This document shows, in pieces, positions 1 through 7,534 of a DNA stretch of 7,826 nucleotides (within the stretch, counting starts at the first letter, position 1; every line of letters begins with the position of its first letter). The DNA lies in contig JANOHP010000109.1 of the NCBI GenBank assembly GCA_031406575.1, positions 1-7,826 on the forward strand, written 5' to 3'. This DNA comes from Ga0077555 sp031406575. GTDB taxonomy: Bacteria; Pseudomonadota; Alphaproteobacteria; Rhizobiales; Hyphomicrobiaceae. The notes under the pieces are model-generated. The model searched no databases and had not been told where the DNA came from. It saw only the letters and a program-made list of their open reading frames with translations. Made by a program: the position numbers and the translations under genes.

Positions 1-564
1 ATCCCGCTCGATCTGGCGAAATCGCGTTTCGCGAAAGTCGACCAGATCCATCTTGTTGACGGCCAGCACGACGTGGCGAACGCCGACGAGGTCGAGGATT
101 GCAGCATGCCGCCGCGTCTGCGGCTTCACGCCGTGCCGGGCATCGACCAGCATGACGGCAACGTCGGCGTGCGACGCACCGGAGGCCATGTTGCGCGTGT
201 ACTGCTCGTGTCCAGGACTGTCGATGATCACCAGACGACGACGCCCGGCTTCCACGTAACGCCATGCGATATCGATGGTGATGCCCTGCTCGCGCTCGGC
301 GAGGAGCCCGTCGACGAGCAGACTGAAATCGGGAATACCATCGCGATCCACCGAGCGCGCGAGCGACTGGCGTTGATCGTCGTTGAGGTCGTCGGCATCC
401 CACAACAGGCGGCCGATCAACGTCGACTTGCCGTCGTCGACCGAACCGCAGGTCAGCATATGGACGATGCCGTCCAGCTCGGGGATCGATTGAAACGTGG
501 GGGCCTCGCGAGGCGGTTCGTTGTAGGGATGTCGAAGCGTGGCTCGACTGAATGCTGCGGTCAT
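1..564 (-). CDS. cysN: Sulfate adenylyltransferase large subunit (GTPase), 5' part only; gene runs off the window
   Basis: GTP-hydrolysing subunit of ATP sulfurylase. With CysD it makes adenosine 5'-phosphosulfate (APS) and pyrophosphate from sulfate and ATP, using GTP hydrolysis to drive the unfavourable reaction. The visible 188 codons are open to the window edge and carry the translation-factor-like GTPase domain: P-loop GSVDDGKST (residues 40-48), switch region EREQGITID (90-98), DSPGHEQYTRNM (115-126) and NKMD (170-173). The G3 motif has Ser where DTPGH is usual, a mild change. The ATG at 564 shares its A with the cysD TGA (TGATG). A GAAGG lies 9 bases upstream, inside cysD, suggesting coupled translation. 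The C-terminal half is outside the window, so it cannot be seen whether this is plain CysN or a CysN-CysC (APS kinase) fusion, which is common in proteobacteria. Confidence 0.95.
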   Translation of the reverse strand, partial: MTAAFSRATLRHPYNEPPREAPTFQSIPELDGIVHMLTCGSVDDGKSTLIGRLLWDADDLNDDQRQSLARSVDRDGIPDFSLLVDGLLAEREQGITIDIAWRYVEAGRRRLVIIDSPGHEQYTRNMASGASHADVAVMLVDARHGVKPQTRRHAAILDLVGVRHVVLAVNKMDLVDFRETRFRQIERD

Positions 565-1472
565 CAGAAATAACCTTCGTGTTTCTTGCGCTCCATCGCG
601 CCGGACTGGTCGTGATCGATCAAGCGGCCCTGACGCTCTGAAGTGCGGGAGGACACGGTTTCGGCCACGACGCTCTCGATGTCGGAGGCCTCGGACAGGA
701 TCGCTGTCGTCAGAGGCCAGCAGCCGAGCGTGCGAAACCGAACGCGGCGGTGCTGCAGGCGTTCTCCGGGCTGCAAATTCATCCGGTCGTCATCGAGCAC
801 AATGAATTGGCCCTTGCGTTCGACGACGGGGCGCTCAGCGGCGAAGTAGAGGGGCACGACATCGAGCTCTTCACGCAGGATGTAGCGCCACACGGCCCGC
901 TCGGTCCAATTCGACAGGGGAAAGACGCGCGCAGTCTCGCCAGCGCCCAGGCGACCATTCAATATGCGCCACATCTCGGGGCGTTGCCGGCGGGGATCCC
1001 AGCGATGCCCCGCAGAGCGAAACGAAAACACGCGTTCCTTGGCGCGACTTGCTTCCTCATCGCGTCGCGCGCCGCCGAACGCTGCATCGAATCCGTGCGC
1101 GTCGAGCGCCTGCTTCAGCGCTTGCGTTTTCATCACATCGGTGTAGAGCGACGGCGCGTGATCGATCGGATTAATGTTGCGGGCGAGGCCGTCCTGGTTG
1201 GTGTGCACGATCATCTCGAGCCCCAGATCGCGCACCACCTTGTCTCGGAACGCGATCATGTCGCGTGGCTTCCACGTGGTGTCGATGTGCAGGAGCGGGA
1301 ACGGCAGTTTCATGGGAAAGAAGGCCTTGCGGGCCAAATGCAGCAGAACGGTCGAATCTTTACCGATCGAGTACATCAGCACGGGATTGCGGAACTGCGC
1401 AGCTGTCTCCCGAAAAATGTGAATGCTTTCCGCCTCAAGCAGATCGAGATGCGACAATCGGGCATTCATCAT
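564..1472 (-). CDS. cysD: Sulfate adenylyltransferase subunit 2 (CysD)
   Basis: Catalytic small subunit of ATP sulfurylase, acting with CysN in the cytoplasm to convert sulfate and ATP to APS. The 302-residue length matches the E. coli protein, and the sequence is collinear with it end to end. Visible features are the PP-loop YSIGKDST (residues 34-41), FGGARRDEE (132-140), SRAKER (142-147), HRWDP (156-160), FPLSNWTE (184-191), RFRTLGCWPLT (245-255), TSERQGR (277-283) and a terminal GYF. The start is one of two adjacent ATGs, at 1472 or 1469. The first overlaps the cysH stop as ATGA. AAGGAG at 1478-1483 lies 5 bases from the first and 8 from the second, so the second could equally be used. An in-frame ATG at 1538 exists but lies inside cysH and adds residues with no counterpart in the family. 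It is followed directly by cysN (one-base overlap). Confidence 0.97.
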   Translation of the reverse strand: MMNARLSHLDLLEAESIHIFRETAAQFRNPVLMYSIGKDSTVLLHLARKAFFPMKLPFPLLHIDTTWKPRDMIAFRDKVVRDLGLEMIVHTNQDGLARNINPIDHAPSLYTDVMKTQALKQALDAHGFDAAFGGARRDEEASRAKERVFSFRSAGHRWDPRRQRPEMWRILNGRLGAGETARVFPLSNWTERAVWRYILREELDVVPLYFAAERPVVERKGQFIVLDDDRMNLQPGERLQHRRVRFRTLGCWPLTTAILSEASDIESVVAETVSSRTSERQGRLIDHDQSGAMERKKHEGYF

Positions 1473-2194
1473 GCCGTCTCCTTGTGCATGGAACGGCTGT
1501 GGAGACCACACTCCTTGCCGTCCTGACTTTCCCACCACCAGCGCCCTGCTCGGATATCCTCGCCGAGCCGAATCGCGCGCGTGCAGGGTTGGCAGCCAAT
1601 AGACGGAAAGCCGCGTTCGTGGAGTGGATTTACCGGGATCTCATTGTCGAGAATGTATTTCTCCAGTCTGTTTATCGACCAGTCTGCGATTGGATTGAGC
1701 TTCATCAGTCCAAACTCTCGATCCCAGCTGGCGAAAGACACCTCTGCGCGTCCTGTCGACTGTCCACGACGCAGCCCCGCAATCCAACCCGACGCACCGG
1801 CGAGGCCCCGCTGCAAGGGCAGAACCTTGCGAACATGGCAGCACGCCTTGCGCGCTTCGATCGACGAGCGAAAACCCATGACGCCGTCGCGCAGAACGAG
1901 CTGTTCCGCCTCTCCAGATTCGGGCGCCAGAACGCGTACTTTCAGCCCATAACGCTGCTCAGTCGTCGCCAACGTCTCGAGCGTCTCGGGGAAATGGCGT
2001 CCGGTGTCGAGCGTAAAAACATCGACAGGCGCCTTTGTGGTGGCGATGGCGTGCAGCACCGCCTGGTCCTCGAGGCCGAGGCTCGTCGAGAACGCGAGCC
2101 GGCCCTCGATTGTCCGAGAAATCACTTCGATCCGCGCCTCGATTGAGTCGAAGCCGGAAAGCATGGTGTCTAGTCGTTCTGCCATGGTGCTCAT
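1469..2194 (-). CDS. cysH: Assimilatory adenylylsulfate (APS) reductase, Fe-S type
   Basis: Reduces APS to sulfite and AMP with electrons from thioredoxin. The 241-residue protein has the PP-loop-type nucleotide site FSTSLGLEDQ (residues 35-44), TLDTGRHFPET (61-71) and GLRRGQS (140-146). It has a cysteine pair at 118-119 (RKACCHVRK) and a CxxC at 201/204 (GCQPC). This CC...CxxC set binds the [4Fe-4S] cluster typical of APS reductases and is absent from PAPS reductases such as E. coli CysH. The catalytic cysteine is in the C-terminal KECGLH (Cys229). I chose the ATG at 2194 because it forms an ATGA overlap with the cysI stop and has a G-rich stretch about 11 bases upstream. The alternative ATG at 2185 (MAERL) lacks a Shine-Dalgarno. 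The frame stays open upstream to 2872, but only as a shadow of cysI. Confidence 0.95.
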   Translation of the reverse strand: MSTMAERLDTMLSGFDSIEARIEVISRTIEGRLAFSTSLGLEDQAVLHAIATTKAPVDVFTLDTGRHFPETLETLATTEQRYGLKVRVLAPESGEAEQLVLRDGVMGFRSSIEARKACCHVRKVLPLQRGLAGASGWIAGLRRGQSTGRAEVSFASWDREFGLMKLNPIADWSINRLEKYILDNEIPVNPLHERGFPSIGCQPCTRAIRLGEDIRAGRWWWESQDGKECGLHSRSMHKETA

Positions 2195-3933
2195 GCGACG
2201 CGCTTGCCCCCGATCAATGTGACGTCGGCGTGAAATGTGTTGCCGGTAGTGGTTGGTTGCACGAGCCCAGTGCGGATCGTGAAGTCGCCGAAGCGCTCGC
2301 AATCTTGGCGCTCTTCCGCGTAGCGCATGAGAATGGGCTCGAGCGTAGAGATGATCGCGGCTTCGTCCAGGTCCTCCGCGACGAGTTTGTTGAGCCGCGA
2401 GCCGTCGAAGGCCGCGCCCAGGTAGAGATTGTAAAGACCCGGACTTTTTCCCACGAGGCCGATTTCGGCCAAATAGGGTCGCGCGCAGCCGTTCGGGCAT
2501 CCTGTCATGCGAATGACGATGTCGTCGTGTCGGAGCCCGGCCTTGTCGAGAACGTCTTCCAGACCATCGATCAGCTTGGGCAGGAAGCGCTCGCTCTCGG
2601 CCAACGCCAAGCCACAGGTCGGTAAGGAAACGCAAGCCATCCCGTTGCGTCGAAGGCCCGACGATGCCGCGATCGCAACGCGATGGTTCGACAGAATCGT
2701 CTCGATCCTCTTCTTGGCCGCCGTGTCGACATTGGCGATTATCACGCTCTGGTTGGGCGTCAGCACGAAGCTGCCCTCGTGAATGAGGGCAATCTCGCGC
2801 AAGGCGGTGCGCAGGAGCTGACCTGGCCGATCCTTGATGCGCCCATTCTCCACGAACAGCGTCAGGTGCCACCTGCCGTCGCCGCCCCGTTGCCAGCCGA
2901 TCGTGTCGCCCATTGTCTGAAAAGTGTAAGGGCGCGGAGGTTCGAGGGAATAGCCCAATCGCTGCTCGACTTCGCTGCGAAAGGCGTCGAGCCCACGGTC
3001 CTCGATCGTGTACTTGAGCCGTGCGCGCTTGCGGTTCTCGCGATTGCCCCAGTCGCGTTGCACCGTGACGATCTTTTCGGCAACGTTGACAGCTTGGTCC
3101 GTGCGGCAGAAGCCGAGCACGTCGGCTGTGCGCGGAAAAGTATCCGGCTCGCCGTGGGTCATACCCATGCCGCCACCGACCGTCACGTTCCAGCCGACGA
3201 CGTGGCCGTCCTCCATGATGGCGATGTAGCCCAGATCCTGGGCAAAGATATCGACATCATTGGACGGCGGTACGGCGACGACGGTCTTGAACTTCCGCGG
3301 CAGATAATGCTGCCCGTAGATCGGCTCCTCGCTTTGACCTGCCGGCCGGGACTTGTCCTCGACCTTTTCGCCGTCGAGCCAGATCTCGTGGTAGGCGCCG
3401 GTCTGCGGCAGCAGATGCTCGCTGATCGCGCGGGCCAGCTCGTAGGCTTCACGGTGGGCCTTGCCGAGAAAGGGGTTGGATGTCGACAGAACGTTGCGGT
3501 TGACGTCGCCGCAAGCCGCCAGTGTGTCGAGCAGCGCCGCATTGATCGCCTGCATCGTGCGGCGCATGTTCGACTTGATGACGCCGTGGAACTGAAATGT
3601 CTGCCGTGTCGTCAGCCGCAGCGTGCCGTTGGCGAAGTCGTCGGCGATCTTGTCGAAGGCCAGCCATTGGGCGGGGGTGACGACTCCGCCGGGGATGCGC
3701 GCACGGATCATGAAGCTGAAGGCCTTTTCCAGCTTCTTTTTCGCCCGTTCGCCACGCACGTCGCGATCGTCCTGCAGGTAGGTACCGTGGAATTTCGTGA
3801 GCTGCGCATCATCATCGGAGATGGCGCCAGTGGCCTGTTCCGCGAGCCCTTCCGCGATCGTGCCGCGCAGTTGGCGGCTCGCCTCTTTGATGTGCTCGTT
3901 GCGCGCACGCTTGTCGGCTGGTGTATCGGTCAT
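2191..3933 (-). CDS. cysI: NADPH-dependent sulfite reductase hemoprotein (beta subunit)
   Basis: Siroheme/[4Fe-4S] subunit of assimilatory sulfite reductase, which carries out the six-electron reduction of sulfite to sulfide using electrons from CysJ. It has 580 residues (E. coli 570). Motifs include LRLTTRQTFQFHG (residues 105-117), the siroheme-pocket segments VNRNVLSTSNP (144-154) and LPRKFK (211-216), GGGMGMTH (253-260), then SLPTCGLALAESE (436-448) and TGCPNGCARPY (477-487). The four cluster cysteines fall at 434, 440, 479 and 483, the same numbers as in the E. coli enzyme; Cys483 also bridges to siroheme iron. The last roughly 20 residues extend a little past the usual end. The start ATG at 3933 has GAGGGG (3942-3947) 8 bases upstream. 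It follows cysJ by 21 bases and overlaps cysH by four. The paired CysJ indicates NADPH rather than ferredoxin as donor. Confidence 0.98.
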   Translation of the reverse strand: MTDTPADKRARNEHIKEASRQLRGTIAEGLAEQATGAISDDDAQLTKFHGTYLQDDRDVRGERAKKKLEKAFSFMIRARIPGGVVTPAQWLAFDKIADDFANGTLRLTTRQTFQFHGVIKSNMRRTMQAINAALLDTLAACGDVNRNVLSTSNPFLGKAHREAYELARAISEHLLPQTGAYHEIWLDGEKVEDKSRPAGQSEEPIYGQHYLPRKFKTVVAVPPSNDVDIFAQDLGYIAIMEDGHVVGWNVTVGGGMGMTHGEPDTFPRTADVLGFCRTDQAVNVAEKIVTVQRDWGNRENRKRARLKYTIEDRGLDAFRSEVEQRLGYSLEPPRPYTFQTMGDTIGWQRGGDGRWHLTLFVENGRIKDRPGQLLRTALREIALIHEGSFVLTPNQSVIIANVDTAAKKRIETILSNHRVAIAASSGLRRNGMACVSLPTCGLALAESERFLPKLIDGLEDVLDKAGLRHDDIVIRMTGCPNGCARPYLAEIGLVGKSPGLYNLYLGAAFDGSRLNKLVAEDLDEAAIISTLEPILMRYAEERQDCERFGDFTIRTGLVQPTTTGNTFHADVTLIGGKRVA

Positions 3934-3954
3934 GTTGAAATCCCCTCGCCAGCC

Positions 3955-5736
3955 TCAGTAGACATCGCGCTGATAACGGCCATCCTTGGCCAGTGCCTTC
4001 ACCTGGGCGCGTCCAGCCTCGGCATCGCCACCGTGGGGCTCGGCAAGAATGCGGACCAAAGTTTCGTCGACATCGCGGGCCATGCGCTTTTCATCGCCGC
4101 ACACGTAGAGATGAGCGCCATCGGCAATCCACCGGCGTACGTCCTCGCGATTTTGCCAGAGGCGATGCTGCACATAGATCTTCTCAGGCTGGTCGCGCGA
4201 AAACGCGACATCGAGGCGCGAGAGCGCGCCGCTCGCCAGATAGTCCTGCCATTCCAGCTGATAGAGGAAGTCGTGGCTGAAGTTGCGCTCGCCGAAGACG
4301 AGCCAACTCGGCCCTTTCGCGCCCTGCGCCTCGCACTCGGCAACGAAGCTGCGATAGGGCGCGATACCCGTCCCAGCCCCGATCATGATGATGGGGCGTT
4401 GTGGATCGGTCGGCAGGCGGAAGTGGCGGTTGGGCTTGGTGTAGACTTTGATCGTTTGACCGGTCTTGCGCTGGTCGGCGAGGAACGTCGAGGCGACACC
4501 CTTGCGATCGCGTGCATGCGAATGCCAGCGAACGGCGCCGACGAGCAGATGCGTTTCGCCTTCGTGCGCCAAATGGCTCGAGGCGACGGAATAGAGGCGC
4601 GATGGCAGCGACCGCAACAGGCCCGCGAGTTGGCCGCCATCGAGGCGCTCGGGATAGCTGGTGAAGAGATCGATCAACTGTCGGTCGGCAGCGAACGCCT
4701 GGAAGGCTGCGGGGTCTGCAGCGAGAGCCGCCACATCGGTGCGGCCCGTCAGGATGGCGTACTTCTCGGCGACCGGGCGCGAGAGGGTGGTGATATCCCG
4801 GGACTGCGTGAGCTGACGGACCAGGTTTGCGTCGTGGCCTGCGCCCGTGGCGTCGATCACGGCCGCGACGAGCTGCGGATCATTCTCGGCGACAACGCCG
4901 ATGGCATCACCGGGCTGATAGCCGAACGCCGGTTGATCCGTCGCCAGCTCGACATGCCATGTCTCTCGCGTCGATCCGGTGCCGCTCAAGTTGATCAGGC
5001 TCGTGATTTCCGCTTCGAGCGGGGCCTCGACCGAAAACGCCGGAATGCTGTCGATCTGATCGTCGACAGTCTGATGGAAGTCGACGTGAACGACTGTCGC
5101 TTTGGGTAACTCAGTGGGTCTGAGCGTTTCGAGCGTCGCGGCGGTCCACTGCGCCGCTAGCTTGGCGAAGTCCAGATCGAGCTCGAGCCGGTCGGCGGCG
5201 CGCGTGGCTCCGAGCTCGACCAAGCGGCCATCGATGCGACGGCCCGTCTCACAAAAATTGATGTAGGCACTGTCGCCCAGCGCCAGAACGGCGAAGCGAA
5301 CGCCATCGAGGCGCGGCGCATCCGGCGCCATCAATACCGCGTAGAAATCTGCGGCGCGCTGTGGTGGATCGCCCTCACCCCAGGTCGCCGCATAGACGAT
5401 GAGATGGCGCGCCTTGGCCAGTCCAGAGATATCAGCGTCGGCCATGTCCAGGACGCGCGCATCGAAGCCTTGTTTGGCGGCCGACTTCTTGGCGGCGTAG
5501 GCGAGACCTTCCGAATTTCCCGATTCACTGGCGTACAGAATCGTCAGTGGTACGCGCTCGCGTGGCGGCATTGACGCCACTGGCTGAGGCTGTGGGGATG
5601 CGGCTGCGAAACCTGCCAGATAGCCGGACAGCCAGGCACGCTGCTCAGGAGTCGATCGCCCGACCACCGTGTTGAGGGCACTTATCTCGACCGCAGAGAA
5701 CGGCGCCGAGTTGGGAATGAGCGCAAGGGGAGCCAT
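3955..5736 (-). CDS. cysJ: NADPH-dependent sulfite reductase flavoprotein (alpha subunit)
   Basis: Diflavin reductase that passes electrons from NADPH through FAD and FMN to CysI. It has 593 residues (E. coli 599). After a weakly conserved 60-residue lead comes a flavodoxin domain (about 64-205) with FMN-binding loops ASESGNSEG (69-77), ATWGEGDPP (117-125) and LGDSAY (153-158). The FAD domain has RLYSVASS (380-387) and KGVASTFL (412-419). The NADP-binding part has GAGTGIAPYRSF (453-464), FGERN (481-485), SRDQPEKIYVQ (513-523) and YVCGDEKRMARDVD (544-557). It ends in the family-typical RYQRDVY. I place the start at the ATG at 5736, with GGAG (5747-5750) 10 bases upstream. The frame is open further, to 6279, but that stretch lies over cysG in another frame and has no flavoprotein character. 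cysG lies 56 bases upstream and cysI 21 bases downstream. Confidence 0.97.
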   Translation of the reverse strand: MAPLALIPNSAPFSAVEISALNTVVGRSTPEQRAWLSGYLAGFAAASPQPQPVASMPPRERVPLTILYASESGNSEGLAYAAKKSAAKQGFDARVLDMADADISGLAKARHLIVYAATWGEGDPPQRAADFYAVLMAPDAPRLDGVRFAVLALGDSAYINFCETGRRIDGRLVELGATRAADRLELDLDFAKLAAQWTAATLETLRPTELPKATVVHVDFHQTVDDQIDSIPAFSVEAPLEAEITSLINLSGTGSTRETWHVELATDQPAFGYQPGDAIGVVAENDPQLVAAVIDATGAGHDANLVRQLTQSRDITTLSRPVAEKYAILTGRTDVAALAADPAAFQAFAADRQLIDLFTSYPERLDGGQLAGLLRSLPSRLYSVASSHLAHEGETHLLVGAVRWHSHARDRKGVASTFLADQRKTGQTIKVYTKPNRHFRLPTDPQRPIIMIGAGTGIAPYRSFVAECEAQGAKGPSWLVFGERNFSHDFLYQLEWQDYLASGALSRLDVAFSRDQPEKIYVQHRLWQNREDVRRWIADGAHLYVCGDEKRMARDVDETLVRILAEPHGGDAEAGRAQVKALAKDGRYQRDVY

Positions 5737-5792
5737 GCCGATCGATCTCCGCAAGAATGGTGTGTCGTGACGCGTGAACCTGGAGGGTGCTG

Positions 5793-7289
5793 TCAACCTG
5801 CAACCCAGTGCGTGACCATCGCGATTTCCTGGGGCGTTTGCGGACGTGTGTGGAGTTGGCCGTTCCACTGTGAGGCCACGCGATCGATTTTTGTGTTCGG
5901 CCCGAGCAGATGCGATGGCGGCGAGAGATGCGCGTCCGCCCAATCGAGCCCGATGAAGATCATCGCAGGTCCTTTGATCGCGTGATCGGCGAGTGCCTTG
6001 GGCAGTTCGGCGAGCGGGACCTGGATCACGCGCTCGTCGGGACGGGTGCCGTTCTCGACGATGATTACGGACACGTCCGGCGCGGCGCCCTCGGCAAGGA
6101 GCCGTGCCGTGATCGCTGGTGCGGTTCGCACGCCCATGTAGATAGCGAACGCATGGCCGGGCTTCGCCAGAGCCTTCCAATCGAGATCCGGCAGGCCGGA
6201 CCCGGTCGCGCCTGTCACGACAGAGAACTGACGCACCTTCTCGCGGAGCGTCAAAGGCAAGCCAATGCTGGCAGCACACGCGTGGGCGGCTGTTATGCCT
6301 GGAACCACTTCGACGGGAATGCCGGCCGCTCGCACAGCCGCCATCTCTTCGGCAGCGCGCCCGAACACGAAGGGGTCGCCGCCTTTGAGGCGCACTACCC
6401 TCTGCCCTTTGGCCGCCTCCCGCACGAGGATGTGGTTGATCTCGGACTGGTCGGTGGCAATGCCGTAGCCCTCCTTGCCGGCAAAGATGCGGACGGCATC
6501 GCGGCGGGCGTACTCCAGGACCGCAGCCGGCACGAGGCTATCAACGACGATGACGTCCGCCTCTTGCAAGCGTTGCAGGGCCCGGAGCGTCAGCAGGTCT
6601 GGATCTCCTGGGCCTGCGCCGACGAGCGATACGCGGCCCATGGATTGGCCTCCATGCGTTGCATGAGCGAGCTCGACTTCGAGACGCTCGTGCGACGACA
6701 CCACATCACCGGCAATGACCGCATCGCGCCAAGGCCCGCCGAGCAGGTGTTCCCACAACCGTCGGCGACGGATGGAATCATTTACATCGTTGTACAAGCG
6801 TGCGCGCAGCGCCATGGCTTGCCGGGCGACTTCGCCGATGCGCGCCGGCAGAAGAGCTTCGATCTTGGCGCGAATGTCGCGGGCGAGAACAGGCGCTGCC
6901 CCTTCGCTGCCGATGGCGATGACGATCGGATCCCGATCGACCAGCGCCGGGACGATGAAGGAGCTTGCTCCCGGGTTGTCGACCACATTGACTTGGATAC
7001 CCCGCGCCGCAGCCGCCGCCGATACGGCCATCGCCAGTTCAGGATCGTCACCAGCGACGAAGACGAGGCGCGCGCCATAAAGGTGTCGGGGCGCAAAAGG
7101 CTCGTCGATCATAGTGACCGAATGGGCATCGACCAAGGCTCGCAGCTCTGGCGTCACGACGGTGCTGACGACGGTGAGACGTGCTGTCGTCTTCAACAGC
7201 AGGCGCAGCTTCTGGATTGCCTTCTCGCCACCACCGACGACCGCAACTAACTGGCGGTCAAGATCTACGAAAATTGGGAAATAGCGCAT
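5793..7289 (-). CDS. cysG: Siroheme synthase, multifunctional (precorrin-2 dehydrogenase/ferrochelatase + uroporphyrinogen-III methyltransferase)
   Basis: Makes siroheme, the cofactor of CysI, from uroporphyrinogen III. It is a fusion as in enterobacteria: two SAM-dependent methylations by the C-terminal half, then NAD-dependent oxidation and iron insertion by the N-terminal half. The N-terminal CysG-B part shows VVGGGEKAIQK (residues 17-27), VVDNPGASSFI (102-112) with the catalytic Asp104, and GSEGAAPVLAR with Ser128, matching E. coli numbering. The methyltransferase part (from about 218) shows VGAGPGDPDLLTL (223-235), Asp250 and Lys272 at the positions of its catalytic residues, VVRLKGGDPFVFGR (298-311), VVPGITAA (328-335), PLTLRE (345-350), YMG (384-386) and VENGT (411-415). 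It has 498 residues against 457 in E. coli; the last roughly 40, after IGLDWADAHL, are an unrecognised tail. The ATG at 7289 has GAGG (7298-7301) 8 bases upstream. It is the first gene of the operon. Confidence 0.97.
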   Translation of the reverse strand: MRYFPIFVDLDRQLVAVVGGGEKAIQKLRLLLKTTARLTVVSTVVTPELRALVDAHSVTMIDEPFAPRHLYGARLVFVAGDDPELAMAVSAAAAARGIQVNVVDNPGASSFIVPALVDRDPIVIAIGSEGAAPVLARDIRAKIEALLPARIGEVARQAMALRARLYNDVNDSIRRRRLWEHLLGGPWRDAVIAGDVVSSHERLEVELAHATHGGQSMGRVSLVGAGPGDPDLLTLRALQRLQEADVIVVDSLVPAAVLEYARRDAVRIFAGKEGYGIATDQSEINHILVREAAKGQRVVRLKGGDPFVFGRAAEEMAAVRAAGIPVEVVPGITAAHACAASIGLPLTLREKVRQFSVVTGATGSGLPDLDWKALAKPGHAFAIYMGVRTAPAITARLLAEGAAPDVSVIIVENGTRPDERVIQVPLAELPKALADHAIKGPAMIFIGLDWADAHLSPPSHLLGPNTKIDRVASQWNGQLHTRPQTPQEIAMVTHWVAG

Positions 7290-7297
7290 TGGGGCTG

Positions 7298-7301
7298 CCT
7301 C
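7298..7301 (-). promoter_or_regulatory. Shine-Dalgarno of cysG
   Basis: GAGG on the minus strand, 8 bases before the ATG at 7289. It supports this start as the operon's first translation signal; no other in-frame start with a comparable site is visible nearby. Confidence 0.6.
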
Positions 7302-7324
7302 AAACCATTGTCGGCCGCATCAAA

Positions 7325-7347
7325 GATCAAGGGCCGTTGGATCAAGG
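7325..7347. repeat. Direct repeat GATCAAGG x2 in the cysG leader
   Basis: GATCAAGG occurs at 7325-7332 and again exactly at 7340-7347, 15 bases apart start to start. Both copies lie downstream of the proposed cysG promoter and upstream of its ribosome-binding site. They could be regulator half-sites or chance; eight identical bases is weak evidence by itself. Confidence 0.4.
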
Positions 7348-7358
7348 TGTAGTCTGGT

Positions 7359-7374
7359 TAGCAAATTTTTGCTA
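7359..7374. promoter_or_regulatory. Perfect 7+2+7 palindrome, candidate operator
   Basis: TAGCAAA, two T's, then TTTGCTA: a perfect 16-base inverted repeat (7-base arms) in an otherwise non-repetitive AT-rich stretch. It overlaps the proposed -10 of the cysG promoter, a position typical of repressor sites. It could also serve a divergent promoter. The binding protein is unknown; a sulfur-responsive LysR-type (CysB/Cbl-like) or other dimeric regulator is possible, but the site does not match a motif that I can name with confidence. Confidence 0.45.
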
Positions 7375-7398
7375 TATCTAGCGGTATACGGAAGTAAA
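7371..7398 (-). promoter_or_regulatory. Candidate sigma-70 promoter for the cys operon
   Basis: On the minus strand a TTTACT (-35-like, 7393-7398) is followed after 16 bases by TATAGC (-10-like, 7371-7376). Each matches its consensus at four of six positions. The elements lie in the most AT-rich stretch of the window, about 85 bases before the cysG start, and would give a leader of roughly 75 bases. This is a prediction by eye; the -10 overlaps a perfect palindrome, so it may be regulated. Alternative spacings in the same AT-rich stretch cannot be excluded. Confidence 0.35.
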
Positions 7399-7454
7399 AT
7401 AAGAAAAAACGTCTATTTACTCTGCCTTAATGCGCAATCAATGCTCACTTGTCT

Positions 7455-7496
7455 CCAACAAACGATTGCGCGCCCCAGCAGATCGCATCTTGTTGG
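7455..7496. repeat. Imperfect inverted repeat (13 pairs)
   Basis: CCAACAA (7455-7461) pairs with TTGTTGG (7490-7496). Inside it GAT (7464-7466) pairs with ATC (7487-7489) and GCG (7468-7470) with CGC (7484-7486), leaving only small bulges and a 13-base loop. It lies in the gene-free region between cysG and the ATG at 7793. No run of T follows on either strand, so it is not an obvious intrinsic terminator. Confidence 0.5.
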
Positions 7497-7534
7497 CAAG
7501 CCCTACCGATCGCCCGTCTCGCTCGATCGTCAGG

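Noticed and set aside
2195..2872. N-terminal extension of cysH by about 226 codons
   Set aside because: It overlaps the conserved C-terminal half of cysI out of frame, and the residues are shadow-like. The ATGA junction and normal length support 2194.
2683..5109. An 808-codon open frame on the plus strand, opposite cysI and cysJ
   Set aside because: It is antisense to two fully recognisable enzymes, its translation resembles no family, and long antisense frames are expected in GC-rich coding DNA.
5737..5792. Terminator or internal promoter in the cysG-cysJ gap
   Set aside because: No stable hairpin with a T run and no convincing -35/-10 pair; only the cysJ ribosome-binding site is clear.
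5737..6279. N-terminal extension of cysJ by about 181 codons
   Set aside because: It overlaps conserved cysG sequence in another frame, is not flavoprotein-like, and the ATG at 5736 has a good GGAG and gives the normal family length.
5910..7250. A 446-codon plus-strand open frame opposite cysG
   Set aside because: It is a shadow of cysG with Arg/His/Asp-rich nonsense-like translation, and no ribosome-binding site or motif.
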